This document shows, one piece after another, positions 21,901-47,815 of a stretch of DNA of 64,000 nt (within the stretch, counting starts at the first letter, position 1; the number at the start of each line of letters is the position of its first letter). The translations under genes were made by a program, and so were the position numbers. Under the pieces are notes generated by a model. That model was not told the DNA's origin. It saw only the letters and a program-made list of their open reading frames with translations, and searched no databases. This stretch comes from Colius striatus (lineage: Eukaryota > Chordata > Aves > Coliiformes > Coliidae): positions 8,344,001 through 8,408,000 of the forward strand of contig NC_084774.1 in the NCBI RefSeq assembly GCF_028858725.1, read 5' to 3'.

Positions 21901-24900
21901 CAGGCCATCATCGAGTCCTGCAGCCGGCAGTTCCCCGAGTTCCAGGAGCGGGCACGCAAGCGCATCCGCACCTACCTCAAGTCCTGCCGCCGCATGAAGA
22001 AGAACGGGATGGAGATGGTGAGCGGCCGCCCCACGGCCCCCTGCCCGTGCTGCCCCCCCGGCACAGCCCTCAGCACCCTCTCTGCTCGTGTTCCCCCCGC
22101 AGACCAGGCCCACGCCGCCGCACCTGACCTCGGCCATGGCTGAGAACATCCTGGCAGCCGCCTGCGAGAGTGAAACGCGGAAAGCGGCCAAGAGGATGCG
22201 GCTGGAGATCTACCAGAGCTCCCAGGTACGGGGGGAGGGACGGGGCCCACGGCCTCCTGCGGCAGCGGGGGCGGGAGGAGACACAGTCCTGAGCCACCTG
22301 GGGCAAAGCATTTGAGAAAGTCTCTGTGAACGTCAGGGAGCAGCAGAACGGGGCCCCGTGGTGTGAGCTGAGACTCGGGCCAGCGGGGATGGAGACCCTG
22401 GCTTGTGTTGGCCACGGTGCAGCCATGGGAGACCAACTGTGCCCTCACCAAGCCTCCCAACAGCCTGGGCTCCTGCCTGGGCTCCTGCCTGGGCTCCTGC
22501 TGCAGCAAGGTTGTGCTTCCCCCATGCAGGATGAACCCATTGCTCTAGACAAGCAGCACTCCAGAGACTCCACAGCCATCACCCACTCCTCCTATTCACT
22601 GCCAGCTTCATCTTACTCCCAAGACCCAGTGTACATCAATGGAAGCCTGAACTACAGCTACCGTGGCTACGGGTCGCTGGGGAGTGGGCTGCAGCCACCC
22701 GCCTCCCTCCAGACGGGCAACCACAGTAATGGTGAGTGGGCACACGCTGTGCCAGGGCCCGTGGGGGCACGGGGAGCCCCCTCAGCCCTCGCCTCTGCTC
22801 CCCCCAGCCCGGTCACAGCAGCATCTCCCACACACAGCACAGCCCCGTCCTGCAGCTGACAAGAGGCCTCTGCTCAGCTTGCCTCGTCAGCGGGGGGTTA
22901 ATTGTTTGAGCTGAACTTGGAGGGACGGTCGGGGTGGCACTGGAGGAGGGAAGGAGTGTCACTGGAAAAAAAGAGAATCTGTACCAACAGCTATTAATTA
23001 TTAACAGGAGTGGGTGCCTATCACTGCCCTGATCTCATTGCTGCCATGAGCCCTGCCTTTCCCAGCCCTCCCTGGCTGCTCCTGGGACAGGGATGGGGAC
23101 GGGGCTGGTGAAGTCAGGGGGCTCTGCAGCAGCAGCCAGGGCACAGGCAGCTCCTGCCTCAGCTCGGGGGGGCAGTGATGGGCTAGGCATGGCCTGGGAA
23201 AGGATGGATGCTGCAGGGTGGGAGGGCAGAAGGAGAGCACAGGTGAGGCTGAGGGGCCTTGCAACTGGGCAGCAGCCCTCTGGCAGCAGTGGCAGGAGGG
23301 GCTGGAGTCCATGAGGTCCTCAGCTGGTCTTTGGCAACCTCAGGGCTGCCTTTGCTTTCCCCAGTGCCCTCTGGGCTCCTGCCCTGCCCCTGCCTGCCCA
23401 GAGGGGAGTGAGGATTTGGAGGGATGTGATTTCCGGAGCCCAGAGAGATGCCTGTCTGGGATTAACTCTTATCATCCCTTCCTAATGCTTCTTAACCCTG
23501 AATAAAGATCCTGCACCGGCCTCCAGCTGCTGAGACCTAATCCTTGCAGCATGGCAGGGGCAGCTGTGGGTCCTCCCCAGAGCAGCACAGGCACCCCCAG
23601 CCCCTCTCCTGGCCACGAGCGTGGGCCCCTCAGTGGGAGACAGGGAACCCTCGTGGGTGCCTCAGAGCAGCCCCAGTGAGCACGGGCCTGGGAGGAGCTG
23701 ACACAGCAGAGCTCAGGGCAGGGCACAGAGCAGGGCCCACAGCAGAGCCTGCAGCTCACCTTGCTGCCTTCTGCTGGGGTTTTAACCCCCTGCGTCACAA
23801 TTTCCCCCCTTTGCCCAAGCTCTTGTCCAGTCCTTTAGAGGTAAGAGCATGCTGGAGCTGCACCTTCTCCCTCTGTGAGCAGAAAGCCTGTGGTGTTTGC
23901 TGCCCAGAAGTATCTCCTCCCTCCATCCCCCACCTAAGGTGATTCTTGCTCAAACCCACGTCCCCACTCCCAGCTCCTTCCCCCTTGGTGAGCTGGGAAA
24001 TGGGCTCCCTGTGCTGCTGCCTTTCTGTCCAGTGAAATTGCTTTCACGTGACAGCCTCCTCCTCCTCCTTCTCCTCCTCCTCCCCCTCCTCCCCTCCTTC
24101 TCAGCAGCTGTGTCAGTCCTCTGTGGCTGCCACTCCTCCTGCAGCATTTGCTGCCCCAGTGTTGCTTTCCTTGGGGCTCTCCCTGCTTTCCCCTCCCTGT
24201 GCAGGGGTTTGTGGTGGGCTGAGCCCCTCCAGCTGGGCTGGCTCCTGGCAGAGTGTGGCCACAGACCCTCCCTTTGCAGCACAGCTGGGGCAGGCTGCAG
24301 TGTGGGATTTAAGACAGGAGGAAATGGGCTCAAATTGCTTGAGGGGAGGCTGAGATTGGAGCTGAGACAGAACTGTTTCCCTGAGAGGGGTGTCAGCCCC
24401 TGTGCCAGGCTGCCCAGGGAGCTGGGGCAGTGCCCAGCCCTGGAGGGATCCCAAAGCTGAGGTGCTGAGGGCTGTGGGTCAGTGCTGGGCTGGGCAGGGT
24501 GAGGGCAGGGGGGGACTCCAGGAGCTTTTCCAGCTGAAATGAGTCTGTGATTCCATGGTTGGGGTCAGGGTGATGCTGAGGCCTCTGTCCTCCAGGCTGC
24601 TGCAGAGGCCTGTGCTGGCTGAGGGGTCTGTGCTGCCCCGGGGGCTCCTGGGGTGGGACGTGCAGGGACAAGGCTGCCGTGCCTGAGCTTCTTCCTCTCT
24701 CTGCCTCCCAGGTCCGACCGACCTCAGCATGAAAGGCGGCGCCTCCAGCACGGCGCCGTCCAACAGCAGCAGCCGGGGGATGCAGGCGGCGCAGCTGAGC
24801 CCCACGGAGATCAGCGCCGTGCGGCAGCTCATCGCCGGCTACCGGGAGTCGGCCGCGTTCCTGCTGCGCTCCGCAGACGAACTGGAAAACCTCATCCTGC

Positions 24901-24911
24901 AGCAGAACTGA
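9969..24911 (+). CDS. NOL4L: NOL4L, nucleolar protein 4-like (seven coding exons)
   Basis: Coding exons are 9969-10110, 20483-20754, 21555-21740, 21826-22017, 22103-22225, 22530-22731 and 24712-24911, all with AG/GT borders and matching phases. From the ATG at 10002 (MNDSTW) the product is 427 residues, close to the human short isoform as I recall it (436). The first exon is also open in frame before that ATG ([11 protein letters not shown]), matching the family's long isoform, so upstream exons probably exist outside the window. Visible features: a PINLCDK segment, an acidic Asp/His/Glu run, the family core starting [16 protein letters not shown], a basic RARKRIR...CRRMKK nuclear-localisation-like stretch, a PTDLS motif of the CtBP-binding PxDLS type, and the C-terminal [13 protein letters not shown]. 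The molecular role is poorly known; related proteins are nuclear. Two introns are only 85 nt each. ASXL1 converges on it from the other strand. Confidence 0.93.
10328..10685 (-). repeat. CR1 LINE 3' end, antisense to +
   Basis: The + strand reads as the reverse complement of a CR1 3' end: a degenerate AATCATAGA start, GGAAAAGACCTTTGAGATCATC, then TCCAGGGACGGGGACTC, ACCTCTCTGGGCA, CCATTTCCTC and TACCTGGGAGAAGAGAC blocks in the usual order. It is a 5'-truncated, diverged copy with no coding capacity left. Confidence 0.9.
13197..13248 (+). repeat. 26-nt tandem duplication
   Basis: Two adjacent copies of a 26-nt block beginning GTGAAATCCAGAGAC differ at two positions (A/G in the middle, final base). 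A simple local duplication inside the NOL4L intron. Confidence 0.85.
17330..17482. promoter_or_regulatory. AT-rich, homeodomain-motif cluster in the NOL4L intron (candidate enhancer)
   Basis: Within about 150 nt lie TTCAATTAGG, CAATTATCCTCATTAGAG (17385-17402) and the perfect 14-nt palindrome ATGAATATATTCAT near 17468-17481. The block sits inside very GC-rich intron sequence and starts just after GGGAGTGACGTTG, which resembles a CRE half-site. Such islands of intact AT motifs often mark conserved enhancers. Conservation cannot be seen from one sequence, so the call is tentative. Confidence 0.4.
19914..20005 (+). repeat. 46-nt tandem duplication
   Basis: Two direct copies of a 46-nt block beginning CCTCGTGTGCCATCCCCACAC and ending GGGAGCAGCGTGT, with a few substitutions in the middle, lie shortly before the second NOL4L exon. 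No function is evident. Confidence 0.85.
20805..21245 (+). repeat. About 20-nt minisatellite, roughly 22 copies
   Basis: The block consists of repeats of a 17-21-nt unit of the form GGGAGAGCCAGGGATGGTTT, with variants in which the middle is GGAGGGATGG or CCAGACATGG. It fills more than half of the intron between the exons ending at 20754 and starting at 21555. It is strongly strand-asymmetric: purine/G-rich on +, pyrimidine-rich on -. Because the unit often lacks stop codons, long repetitive open frames appear on both strands; none has splice or start context. Copy number is likely to vary between individuals. Confidence 0.93.
21826..22225 (+). CDS. NOL4L: NOL4L exons encoding the conserved NOL4-family core
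   Basis: Exon 21826-22017 (64 codons, phase 0 at both ends) starts [13 protein letters not shown] and ends in the basic MKKNGMEM stretch. Exon 22103-22225 (41 codons) starts [19 protein letters not shown] and ends LEIYQSSQ. They are separated by an 85-nt intron with a good polypyrimidine tract. This is the best conserved part of the family and supports the gene call on its own. Its CpG density is high, as in the surrounding 19-22.3 kb. Confidence 0.93.
22464..22499 (+). repeat. Three exact copies of a 12-nt unit
   Basis: CCTGGGCTCCTG is repeated three times without change, ending about 30 nt before the acceptor of the NOL4L exon at 22530. It probably overlaps the branch-point region of that 304-nt intron, so copy-number change could affect splicing. 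That consequence is inference. Confidence 0.85.
22732..24711 (+). other. NOL4L: Last NOL4L intron
   Basis: The intron runs from AATG|GTGAGT at 22731 to CCTCCCAG|GTCC at 24711. It holds a CCT/CTC polypyrimidine tract around 24057-24103 and a CR1 fragment at its right end. An AATAAA at about 23500 (CCTGAATAAAG) lies in mid-intron. It could serve a prematurely ended transcript, but no supporting coding extension is apparent. I see no other feature. Confidence 0.75.
24305..24560 (+). repeat. CR1 LINE 3' end, sense on +
   Basis: In order: GACAGGAGGAAATGGGCTC, CTGTTTCCCTGAGAGG, CAGGCTGCCCAGGGAGCTGG, CCCTGGAGGGATCCCAAA and a tail AAATGAGTCTGTGATTCCATGG. This matches the layout of an avian CR1 3' end and its TGTGATTC-type terminal repeat. 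It is diverged and truncated, and non-coding. Confidence 0.85.
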
Positions 24912-27900
24912 CGCCGCCAGCGGCCTCTGCCCGCGGCACCCTTCGGACCTGCCGGGAACAGGCTCCCGGCGCTGCCCTGCCCAGCGGCCTCCCGGCGAGC
25001 GGCGGCCGCGGGGAGCTTCGGAAGCCGGGAGCCCAGAGACCTGTTTTGTTTTCCACCCCGAGCAGCTGGGAGCTGAGGCGATGGACACGCTCTGCAGCGG
25101 GAGCCAGGCCCGCGGCTCGGAAGGACGGGGGTGGGGTTTGCAAGGGCAGAAGGGAGCCTGGGGAGGTTTGGGGCTGCAGATGTATTTAGAATAACCTTTG
25201 TGGACCCAACTGTTAGATTCCCGCCCCCAGCTAATTTCCAGGTCTTAGGTGAATCACGTATTTATTGAGCAATGGACCCTCCTCTCCCCTTAGTAATTTA
25301 TTTTTCTGGAAATGGATTCGTTTGAGTTTGTACAGATGCCAGTGCTGTGTGTGTCTGACCCGAGGGGATCCCTCCTGTGAAGTAACACATTCCATATCAC
25401 TACACTGCTAGCGGCCGGGCGGCTCTGGGGAGCCCTTGTCCCACAGGGAGCGAGTTTGTCACCCAGCCCTGGACTCGGAGGCTGCCCGGCCCTGGGCGAG
25501 CGCAGCTGAAGAGCGGAGCGAGGGGCCAATCCTGCGCAGCCCCGGTGCTGAGCAGAGACCCGGCGGAGCCTGCGGGCAGGAGGACGACTGGCGCTCGTCT
25601 GAGTCACGGCGAAGAGCGGCAAGGAAGGAGAGGAGCCCGAGAAACATGTGTGTGGTGGCCAGCGTCCGTTCTCTACCTCACACTCCACTGTGGGCTCGGG
25701 CCGGGGCTGGGGCCGGTGAGTGTTGCCGCGCGGGACCCTGGCCCCAGCTCGCTGAGCCCGGCTGCTGCAGCCCCCCGGCAGCCGGGCAGGGGGTGGCTCC
25801 GGCCCCCAGCCGGGCGGCCATCGGCAGCAGAACTGACACCGTCCCCTCCGGGACCCCCCCGTCCCCCAGCTCACAGCCCCGGAACGAGCCCGCAACCCCC
25901 CCAGTGTGGAAGAGCCCGAAGCCCACCCTGCCCTTTAGCACCCCCATCCCCACGAATGCACTTCGTTTTGCTCAGTGCAATACCTACTGCCAGTGCTGCT
26001 AAACCCCAGTGCTGAGCCCAGCACAGCAACGTGTGGGGGGCCACGCTGGGGACCCCCCTCCCTCCTCCTCCCACTGCCTGGCCGGGGCAGGAGCCCTGGC
26101 TGCCCGAGAGGTCCCATCAGTCACCCCACAGTGCTCTGTCCTAGGTGGATGGTTTCTCTCTGCAGCCTCTCTCTGCTTTGGCTGCTCCGGGCTGGTGACG
26201 GGGGGCTGCTGCTCCCTGGGGTTTGAGCTGGGGCCGGAGCGGAGCCGGGCGGGGGCTCGGGAGCCTTGATCCCAATCACAGTCCCCAGACACTGGAAGAG
26301 AAGCAGAACCTCTGCCCTGCTCTCAGCCTGAGGACAGGCCCAGCAGCAGAAAGGACTCACCCTTGCATTGACTGTTTGTCCCCAAACCTGAAACTCCCCA
26401 TAGCATTTGGAGAAAAGGGACCCAGCCGGGGGCACAGCCGGGGGGTCTGTGCAGAGATGAGCTGGGAGGCGATGCTGGAACCGGGAGCACCGTGTCCATC
26501 CCTGCCCCTTGCCTGGGCTGTTCCCTCTCCCCACTCATCCCCCTGCCCTGGGGAGGGGGTGAGGGCCACCCCAGGCCAGCAGCCCCCACGGCAGCCGGCT
26601 CTCCCCCGCCGCTGGGTTTGGCCTCTCGCCGCATCCTCCCGTCCCTGCAGTCTATGTAAATATTTATTTTTGTGTGGATACCACGAAGTAACAAACCTCT
26701 GACAACAAAAACACGTATCTGCAGCCATGTGTGAGAGTCTTAACGTTAAGGAAGGAGAGGCAGAGACAATCGCTGGCCCGGAACCCTCCCTCGGCCCCGG
26801 CCCCGGCAGCGCGGCCACGGGGTTGCCAGGCGGGTCGCCGGCGCAGAGGTTCCCTGGGGCTCCTGGACAGGTCGCCGGCAGCTGCCTTTGCCTGGGGTTT
26901 AATTTATACGAGTTTCTATCTGTCCTTAGCAGATCACCTTTGAACTTTCAGCGTCTCGGCACGTCCCGAAGTCGAGCGGCTCCTTGTCAAAGGGCGGCCG
27001 GGGCCGGCGGAGGTCGGGGCTGCAGGGGGAGCTGGGCAAAGCCTCCCCCGCCCCAGCACCCGTGCGCCCACCTCCAGCTGAATGGCACAGACTCAGACTC
27101 CCAGAGCCCTGGGGACAGCCTGGTGACAAGTTACGAAGCAAACGGGGTTGGCTCCGAGTTTCTGTCAGGGATCTTTGCATTTCTTTCTTTCTTTCTGTTG
27201 CGTTTCCCCCGAGCCGCGCTGTGACTGTGACGGTTCCTTCTCTGGCACCTCCTCTCCAGCTGATCCGTGCTCGGCCCGTCCGTGCTCTGGGACCCTTTGG
27301 CAGCCGCATTCCTTTGCTGCCCGGGCAAGGACGGGGTCAGGAACCACCATTCCAGGGGCTCACCCAGGAGGAAGGAGCAAGGAGCAGAACACGGCAGCCC
27401 TCGGGACGCTCCGAGGGGAGGTGGGAGGACGCTGGGTTAGCAAACGGTCTGGATGCTCTGGTTTGGTTTTAAGGAAAAAGCTGATCACTGGTCGAGAAGA
27501 ATAGATTTATTTTTAATTTAATGTTATTGTATTCTGAACTCCAGCCCTTGCCCTGCCCTGCCCTGGCTGTGCAGCCCCGGGACTGTGCAGCCCCCAGGAC
27601 GGCGTCTCCCCTCCCCACGGGCCGCTGTTTAGTACCAGTTCCATGGGGGGGTATCAATGCTGCTTTGAACTCAGAGGGTTAAATAGACTTTTGATTTGTA
27701 ATTTTTTGTAAAACTTTTTACAAGGTAGCATAGAAACTTCAGCAGAAACCGACCACAATCCGTCCATGGTCTGATTTTTATATGATTTAGTGGTGCTTTA
27801 GGAACTTTCGTTGGGTTGTCTGGGAGCTGCAGAGCTCGGTTCTTCGCCTGTATCTACCTAAGACCAATGTGAACCTTTGTATTTTTTGCTCCTGATTTTG

Positions 27901-28044
27901 GACTCAGTGGAAGTGTACTGTTTACATGTACAGAACTCCCGGCCCCTGTGTGTTCTGCCAGACCCGCTGTTGACGAGGAAGATGCGTCTCACCCCCTTCA
28001 TCTGCTTGAGCCAGCCACAGCCTCCCCCTCCTGCTGACACCCAC

Positions 28045-28180
28045 CCCGGGGCAGAGCCCACCGAGCCCAGATCCCACTGAGCCCAGACCCCACTGAGCAA
28101 GCCCGGACCCCACCGAGCCCAGACCCCACTGAGCCCAGACCCCACCGAGCCCAGACCCCACTGAGCCCAGACCCCCTCCA
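28045..28180 (+). repeat. 18-nt tandem repeat in the NOL4L 3' UTR
   Basis: About seven copies of an ACCCCACTGAGCCCAG-type 18-nt unit alternate between CACTGAG and CACCGAG forms, with one copy changed to GAGCAAGCCCGG. It lies within the presumed 3' UTR and would be transcribed as a C-rich array. The reverse strand shows an open frame of GSGLGSVG repeats that is an artefact. Confidence 0.9.
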
Positions 28181-28979
28181 GGCAATTCGGAGTTTTGCAC
28201 AAATCAGTCGATTTTCCTTCCTTTCCTTTTTTCTGCCCCAGTAGCCGACATTGGGATTGGCCTCGACTCACCCCCCAGCTCAGACAGTGAACCGTGTGGG
28301 GCTGCAGCTTCCCCAGCCTCCTCTTCCTCTTCCTCTTCCTCCTCCCAGAGGGTGAAGCTGCTGAGTTCATTGTGGGGGAGCAGCACCCGGGCTGGGGGGG
28401 ACCCGGCCGCAGGCAGAGGTGGGAGCTCCTGGGAGCTGGTTGCCTCGGGAGGAGGCTCTTGGGGAAGTGGGGCCTTTCCCGAGGGCTCAGACCAAGCTCA
28501 TGGCACTTAATCCAGCTTCTGAGGTGACACTTTATTGCTTAATCGATTGATTTGAAATCGTTTGAAAGGATCTTTCTGCAGATAGGCACCTATGCAACTT
28601 CACGTGGCTCTCAAGCAGATGAGCGCTTCCTCCTCAACGAGCTTGATAAGAGTTATTTGTGTTATATACTGTGGATTTTTCCAGTAAATGTGGCTTAATA
28701 TTTTAATTCTTAGAACGTGTGTCTGTTATCTGTGTGATGCAACTCGGTTCTGTTCTGTTTGTGGAATGATTAGCACAGGCCACCTCCCTGTTCCCCTCAC
28801 TTAACAAAGACCAATGAGCTGTTAATCGAGCTGTTCTCTCCATGGTATGACCTGCTAAATGCACTGATTTCATAACTATGTGGAATCCTCTTTTTTATTT
28901 TGGGGGGGGGGTTGTTTTTTTTCTTTCATTCATTTCCCCCCTTTGGATCTGTATATCATATATAAGACTGAATCTACTT

Positions 28980-28985
28980 AATAAA
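28980..28985 (+). terminator. NOL4L: NOL4L poly(A) signal, proximal
   Basis: AATAAA lies in an AT-rich stretch about 4.1 kb after the NOL4L stop codon. Cleavage would fall near 29000, before the sequence turns GC-rich again. A second signal at 29377 is also possible. Confidence 0.55.
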
Positions 28986-29376
28986 CACTGTATAACAACA
29001 AGGGCTTCCTCCTCCTGTCGAGCCCCCCGGGGTGCCGCTGCCCCTTGTGCCCCCAGCCCCAGCCAGAGCTGGTCACCGAGGTGGGATCTAAATTGAGGTG
29101 TGAAAAGATCAAACCCCAACCTCCACCTGTCCCTGCTGCTGCCCAAATTGTGCTTTCCCGGGCGTGGGTTCTGCCCAGAGCAGCTCTGGGGAGTCACAAA
29201 GTTCCTGCTTAACTTATATGTTGACAAGGTTGAATTTGTGAAGTGTCTTGGGTGGGGGGTTTTTTTTGTGGAAAACAAAGAAAAATGGAGTTTTCATTGA
29301 AGTTTGTGGAACACTCTCCCTGTCCCTCATGGAAAAGACTGGGTTCTTTTCTTCATCAGCTCTATTCACTAAGTAT

Positions 29377-29382
29377 AATAAA
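29377..29382 (+). terminator. NOL4L: NOL4L poly(A) signal, distal
   Basis: AATAAA within AAGTATAATAAACCTTTGC. If used, NOL4L ends near 29400, less than 1 kb from the ASXL1 3' end on the other strand. Confidence 0.5.
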
Positions 29383-29410
29383 CCTTTGCATCCATGGAAC
29401 GTTTCTCTCA

Positions 29411-30354
29411 AAGCGCCGTGTAGACAAACTCCTGATGAGCATCAGCGGCTGGTGCCGGCCAGGAGGATGCAGGAGATGGGTCAGAGGGGTCACAGCCCCG
29501 GGGGGACGGTTGGGGAGCAGCAGGGCTCAGCCCCAGCCCTCTGCAGCCCAGCTGCTGCTTCCTTTGCAAACGCTTCCGCAGCATCCCGGGGAGATCCGGG
29601 ACGTCCCCTCCACAGCCACGGAGCCAGGACATTGCAGAGCCACAGAGCCAGAGCCAGAGTCTGGGAGAGAGAAAAAATCTCTTGTTTATTAAATAGCAGA
29701 GAGAAAAGAGTTACCTTTGCCTTGTGGGAACTCCTGGCAGGAACAGGATCTGGCTCCTGAGCCCTCGGAGCTGCCGTGTGGGATGGAACCGATCCCGACA
29801 GCCCCGTGTGCTGTGCCAGTGACGTGGGACACTCCCTGTCAGTCACTCAGGGGTTTCACAGCTCACCTGAGCAACAACCCCACTTGGTTTCTGCATTACT
29901 TTAGTGTATTTACATCATCTGGGCATCTTGACCCCTCCCTGTGCCTGCAGACACCGTCTGACCATGCAGCTCCCCAGGACAGATCAATACCTGACCTTTG
30001 CGGCCAGCTTCAAGAACTGCTCTCAGGGTTTTGGGCTCTTTAGAACCTTCTGAAGTCCATTTGTCCAAGGACTGAGACACAAAGGCAGCTGGAGGGTGCC
30101 CAGGGGCTTGGCTCCCACAGCACCCCGGTCCCACTGCTGCCTCCTGGGACCCCTGAACCCTGTGGTGTCTGCAGGTGCTGCCTCCACCCTGTGACTGCAT
30201 CAAAACCATCTGCTGAAGCCCAGGCAGCAACACAGCCCCCTCTTGAATCCCCACAGCAGAGCTCTGGAAGGCTCCCAGTTAGGAGGGAAGGAAAAGCAAC
30301 ATTGGCTTAGAGAGCACAGAGGATGATTTCAGACAAAAAGAGGATTGCAACCAC
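29411..30354. other. Short gap between convergent NOL4L and ASXL1 ends
   Basis: About 0.9 kb without a coding exon, between the distal + poly(A) signal and the likely - poly(A) signal. A - strand AATAAA at 29685-29690 (TTTATT on +) could extend ASXL1 further and shrink the gap to under 300 nt. I see no repeat family member here. Confidence 0.6.
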
Positions 30355-31999
30355 ACATGTGGGTTTTAGAGTGTTTATTTTTCCAATACCACAAGGGACA
30401 TACACGAGCAGCCCCCCCACCCCGAGGGCTCTGCAGCCCACACTGCTGCAATCTGCACCCTGCAGTGGCCCCCGAGGAGGCAGAGCCAGCCCCAGCTCCG
30501 CTCCCTCTCTTTGGTAAGCAGGTCCCTGCACTGCCCTGCAGCCCTGCAGCCGGGGCCTCGCTCCTTCCCACACCACGAGGCTGCCAGAGGCCTGGAGGAT
30601 AAACCACCCCAGAGACGGAACCTGCTGCATCCCTCAGGCTTGCACGTCAAAGAGGGACTTGCACGGTTAAAACCAAAAGTGCATGGTCAAGGGAGGTAGG
30701 ACAGAGCAAGAAAAGGGACAAGAAAAAATAACAACACCCTCCTATGATTGTGGCTGCTGCTGCTGGAGTCCAGCAGCCTCCTCTCCCCTCAGCATAGCCA
30801 CGACTTCTCATCAGCACCTGCTCTGAAGAGGAGGAGGGTTTGTTCCTGGCATTGGTCACCTCCTCCCCTGCAGCTTTGGGATTTCACTGCCAGCACCCAT
30901 CAGCACAGAGCAGGGCAGAGACCTGGCAAATGCCCTGGGGCAGGGGCAGGCTGTCAGCACCCAGGCACCTGCATGGGCTGAGCCTCCTGGAATACAGAGG
31001 CTCTGACTGCTGCTGCAGGTTCATAACTAACACCACTGTAATGCAACACTGCTGGAGAGCCTGAAAAGCCAAAGGAAGAAAGAAAAAGAACCTTTTTCTG
31101 GTCTATGTACATTACATCCATTTACAGAGGTGGCCAGTACTGTGTACAACATATAAATACATGATCAACAGATGCATAGAGGATACTTACAGGAGGCAAA
31201 GAATTCACTTTATACATCCAAGAATGAAAACAGATTAATAAAAAACAAACAGAAAAGAAAAAGCACTGTTTAGATGTGAATGGTGGTCCCAGAGCTGCTC
31301 AGGGACACCTGCTCCTGGCCAGAGCCCTCGTGTTACGGTCCTTGGCGCAGCCCCCTGGGTCCCACGGGCAGCAGCTGCTGCAGGAGCCAGGCCGGGGGCA
31401 GCCCTGGGCACACACAGCCTGGCACAGGGCAGGAGCTGGGCACTGGACGCTGCTCCTCTCTCCTTCCTGCACCCTCCGAGGTGGCTCCAGCCAGGGTACA
31501 GGCGGCTGGGTGAGGCTCCAGGGGGCACCGTGTCCTGCTGCAGCAGCCCAGGCACGCTCCAGCCCTCGGGGCACAGCAGCTCTTTGCTCTCACTCGCTGG
31601 CCAGTGGCACTTCCCACACGATCCAGGAACAACGGAGACGGCGGAAGGGGAGAGTGGAAGACTGTAGGGCCTCAGCTAACGCAGCCCCGAGAGAGAAAAC
31701 ACCCTGTTCCAGCAGTTCCTTTGGATGTGAAGGTTTCCTCCACCGAGGGCCTGGCAGGTTCCCCTCGGGCAGCACGGGCTAGGGGTCTCCAGGAGAGCAG
31801 GACGCAGAAGGGAGGCTCCTGTGGGGCTCAGCCCACCCAGGCTGCAGCGGCTTCCCTCGGCTCGGTCCTTTCCTCACCCAGACCACGTGTAACAGCGTTT
31901 CTACGACGAGCAGGAGCGGACAGTGGGGACAGGTTCTGGGATCAGTCCTTATCAAAGTACACACACTGAAGATACAATTTGTCCCATGGCCATAATTTA
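30355..31999 (-). other. ASXL1: ASXL1 3' untranslated region
   Basis: This is the stretch from the stop codon to the likely poly(A) site. It includes an AT-rich part around 31080-31270, with the TGTACAT-type sequences common in 3' UTRs, and GC-rich flanks. No splice sites or conserved frames were found, so the open frames on both strands are rejected as genes. Confidence 0.65.
30374..30379 (-). terminator. ASXL1: ASXL1 poly(A) signal
   Basis: TTTATT on + gives AATAAA on -, about 1.6 kb after the ASXL1 stop codon, a typical distance for this gene as I recall it. An alternative signal lies at 29685-29690. Another AATAAA overlaps the stop codon itself (31996-32001). Confidence 0.6.
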
Positions 32000-47402
<15,403 letters not shown>

Positions 47403-47755
47403 CCTCCTCCCGCGCGGGGCGGCGGCGCGGCGGGCGCGGACCGTTATGCGCGCGCGGGCGGCGGCGGCGGCGGTGGGGCGGGGCGCGCGCGGGCGGGCGG
47501 GCGGGCGGCGGGCGCGGGGCGGGCCGAGCGGGGCGCGAGGCGGGGGCGGCTCCGGGCGCTACGGGAGGCGGCGGCGGCGGCTCGGGCCCGACATAACAAC
47601 GGGGTCAAAGGGCCGGGAACGGGGGGGAGGAGGCGGGGCTCGGCGACGGTGGCCGCGGCGGGACACGGCGAGGCCCGCGCGCTGCGACCGGAGAGGCGGG
47701 GCCCGGTGCGCGCCGGCGGGTCCTGGGCCTCGTTTGAAGGAAAACAAACCGCAAT

Positions 47756-47774
47756 GGCTGCCGGGAGTTGTAGT
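47756..47774 (-). promoter_or_regulatory. ASXL1: ZNF143/SBS-type motif (ACTACAACTCCCGGCAGCC)
   Basis: The - strand carries ACTACAAnTCCC followed by GGCAG, close to the classic ACTACAATTCCCAGCATGC element bound by ZNF143 (with THAP11/HCFC1) in CpG-island promoters. Position and orientation fit the ASXL1 core promoter. Confidence 0.75.
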
Positions 47775-47815
47775 TCCCGCCGCCGCCGCCGCCGCGGCCC
47801 CGCCTCTCCCGCCGG

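Larger units (their letters stand above)
24912..29410 (+). other. NOL4L: NOL4L 3' untranslated region
   Basis: From the TGA at 24909-24911 no exon follows, and the sequence runs without splice evidence to AATAAA signals at 28980-28985 and 29377-29382, giving a 3' UTR of about 4.1 or 4.5 kb. The first kilobase is GC-rich, the end AT-rich. Visible candidate sites are CTACCTCA (let-7 8-mer type) at 25673-25680, ACATTCCA (miR-1/206 type) at 25387-25394, and TGTAAATA (Pumilio type) at 26655-26662 followed by an ATTTATTTTT stretch. A short inverted repeat TTGTAAA/TTTACAA lies near 27705-27722. Single matches of this length can arise by chance. The many open frames here are not supported as genes. 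Confidence 0.75.

Noticed and set aside
23500-23506. AATAAA in the last NOL4L intron as a gene end
   Set aside because: The exon at 24712 continues the protein exactly as in the family, so this is at most a minor alternative end; no coding extension supports it.
27922-28370. Minus-strand frame with GSGLGSVG repeats
   Set aside because: Produced by the 18-nt tandem repeat in the NOL4L 3' UTR.
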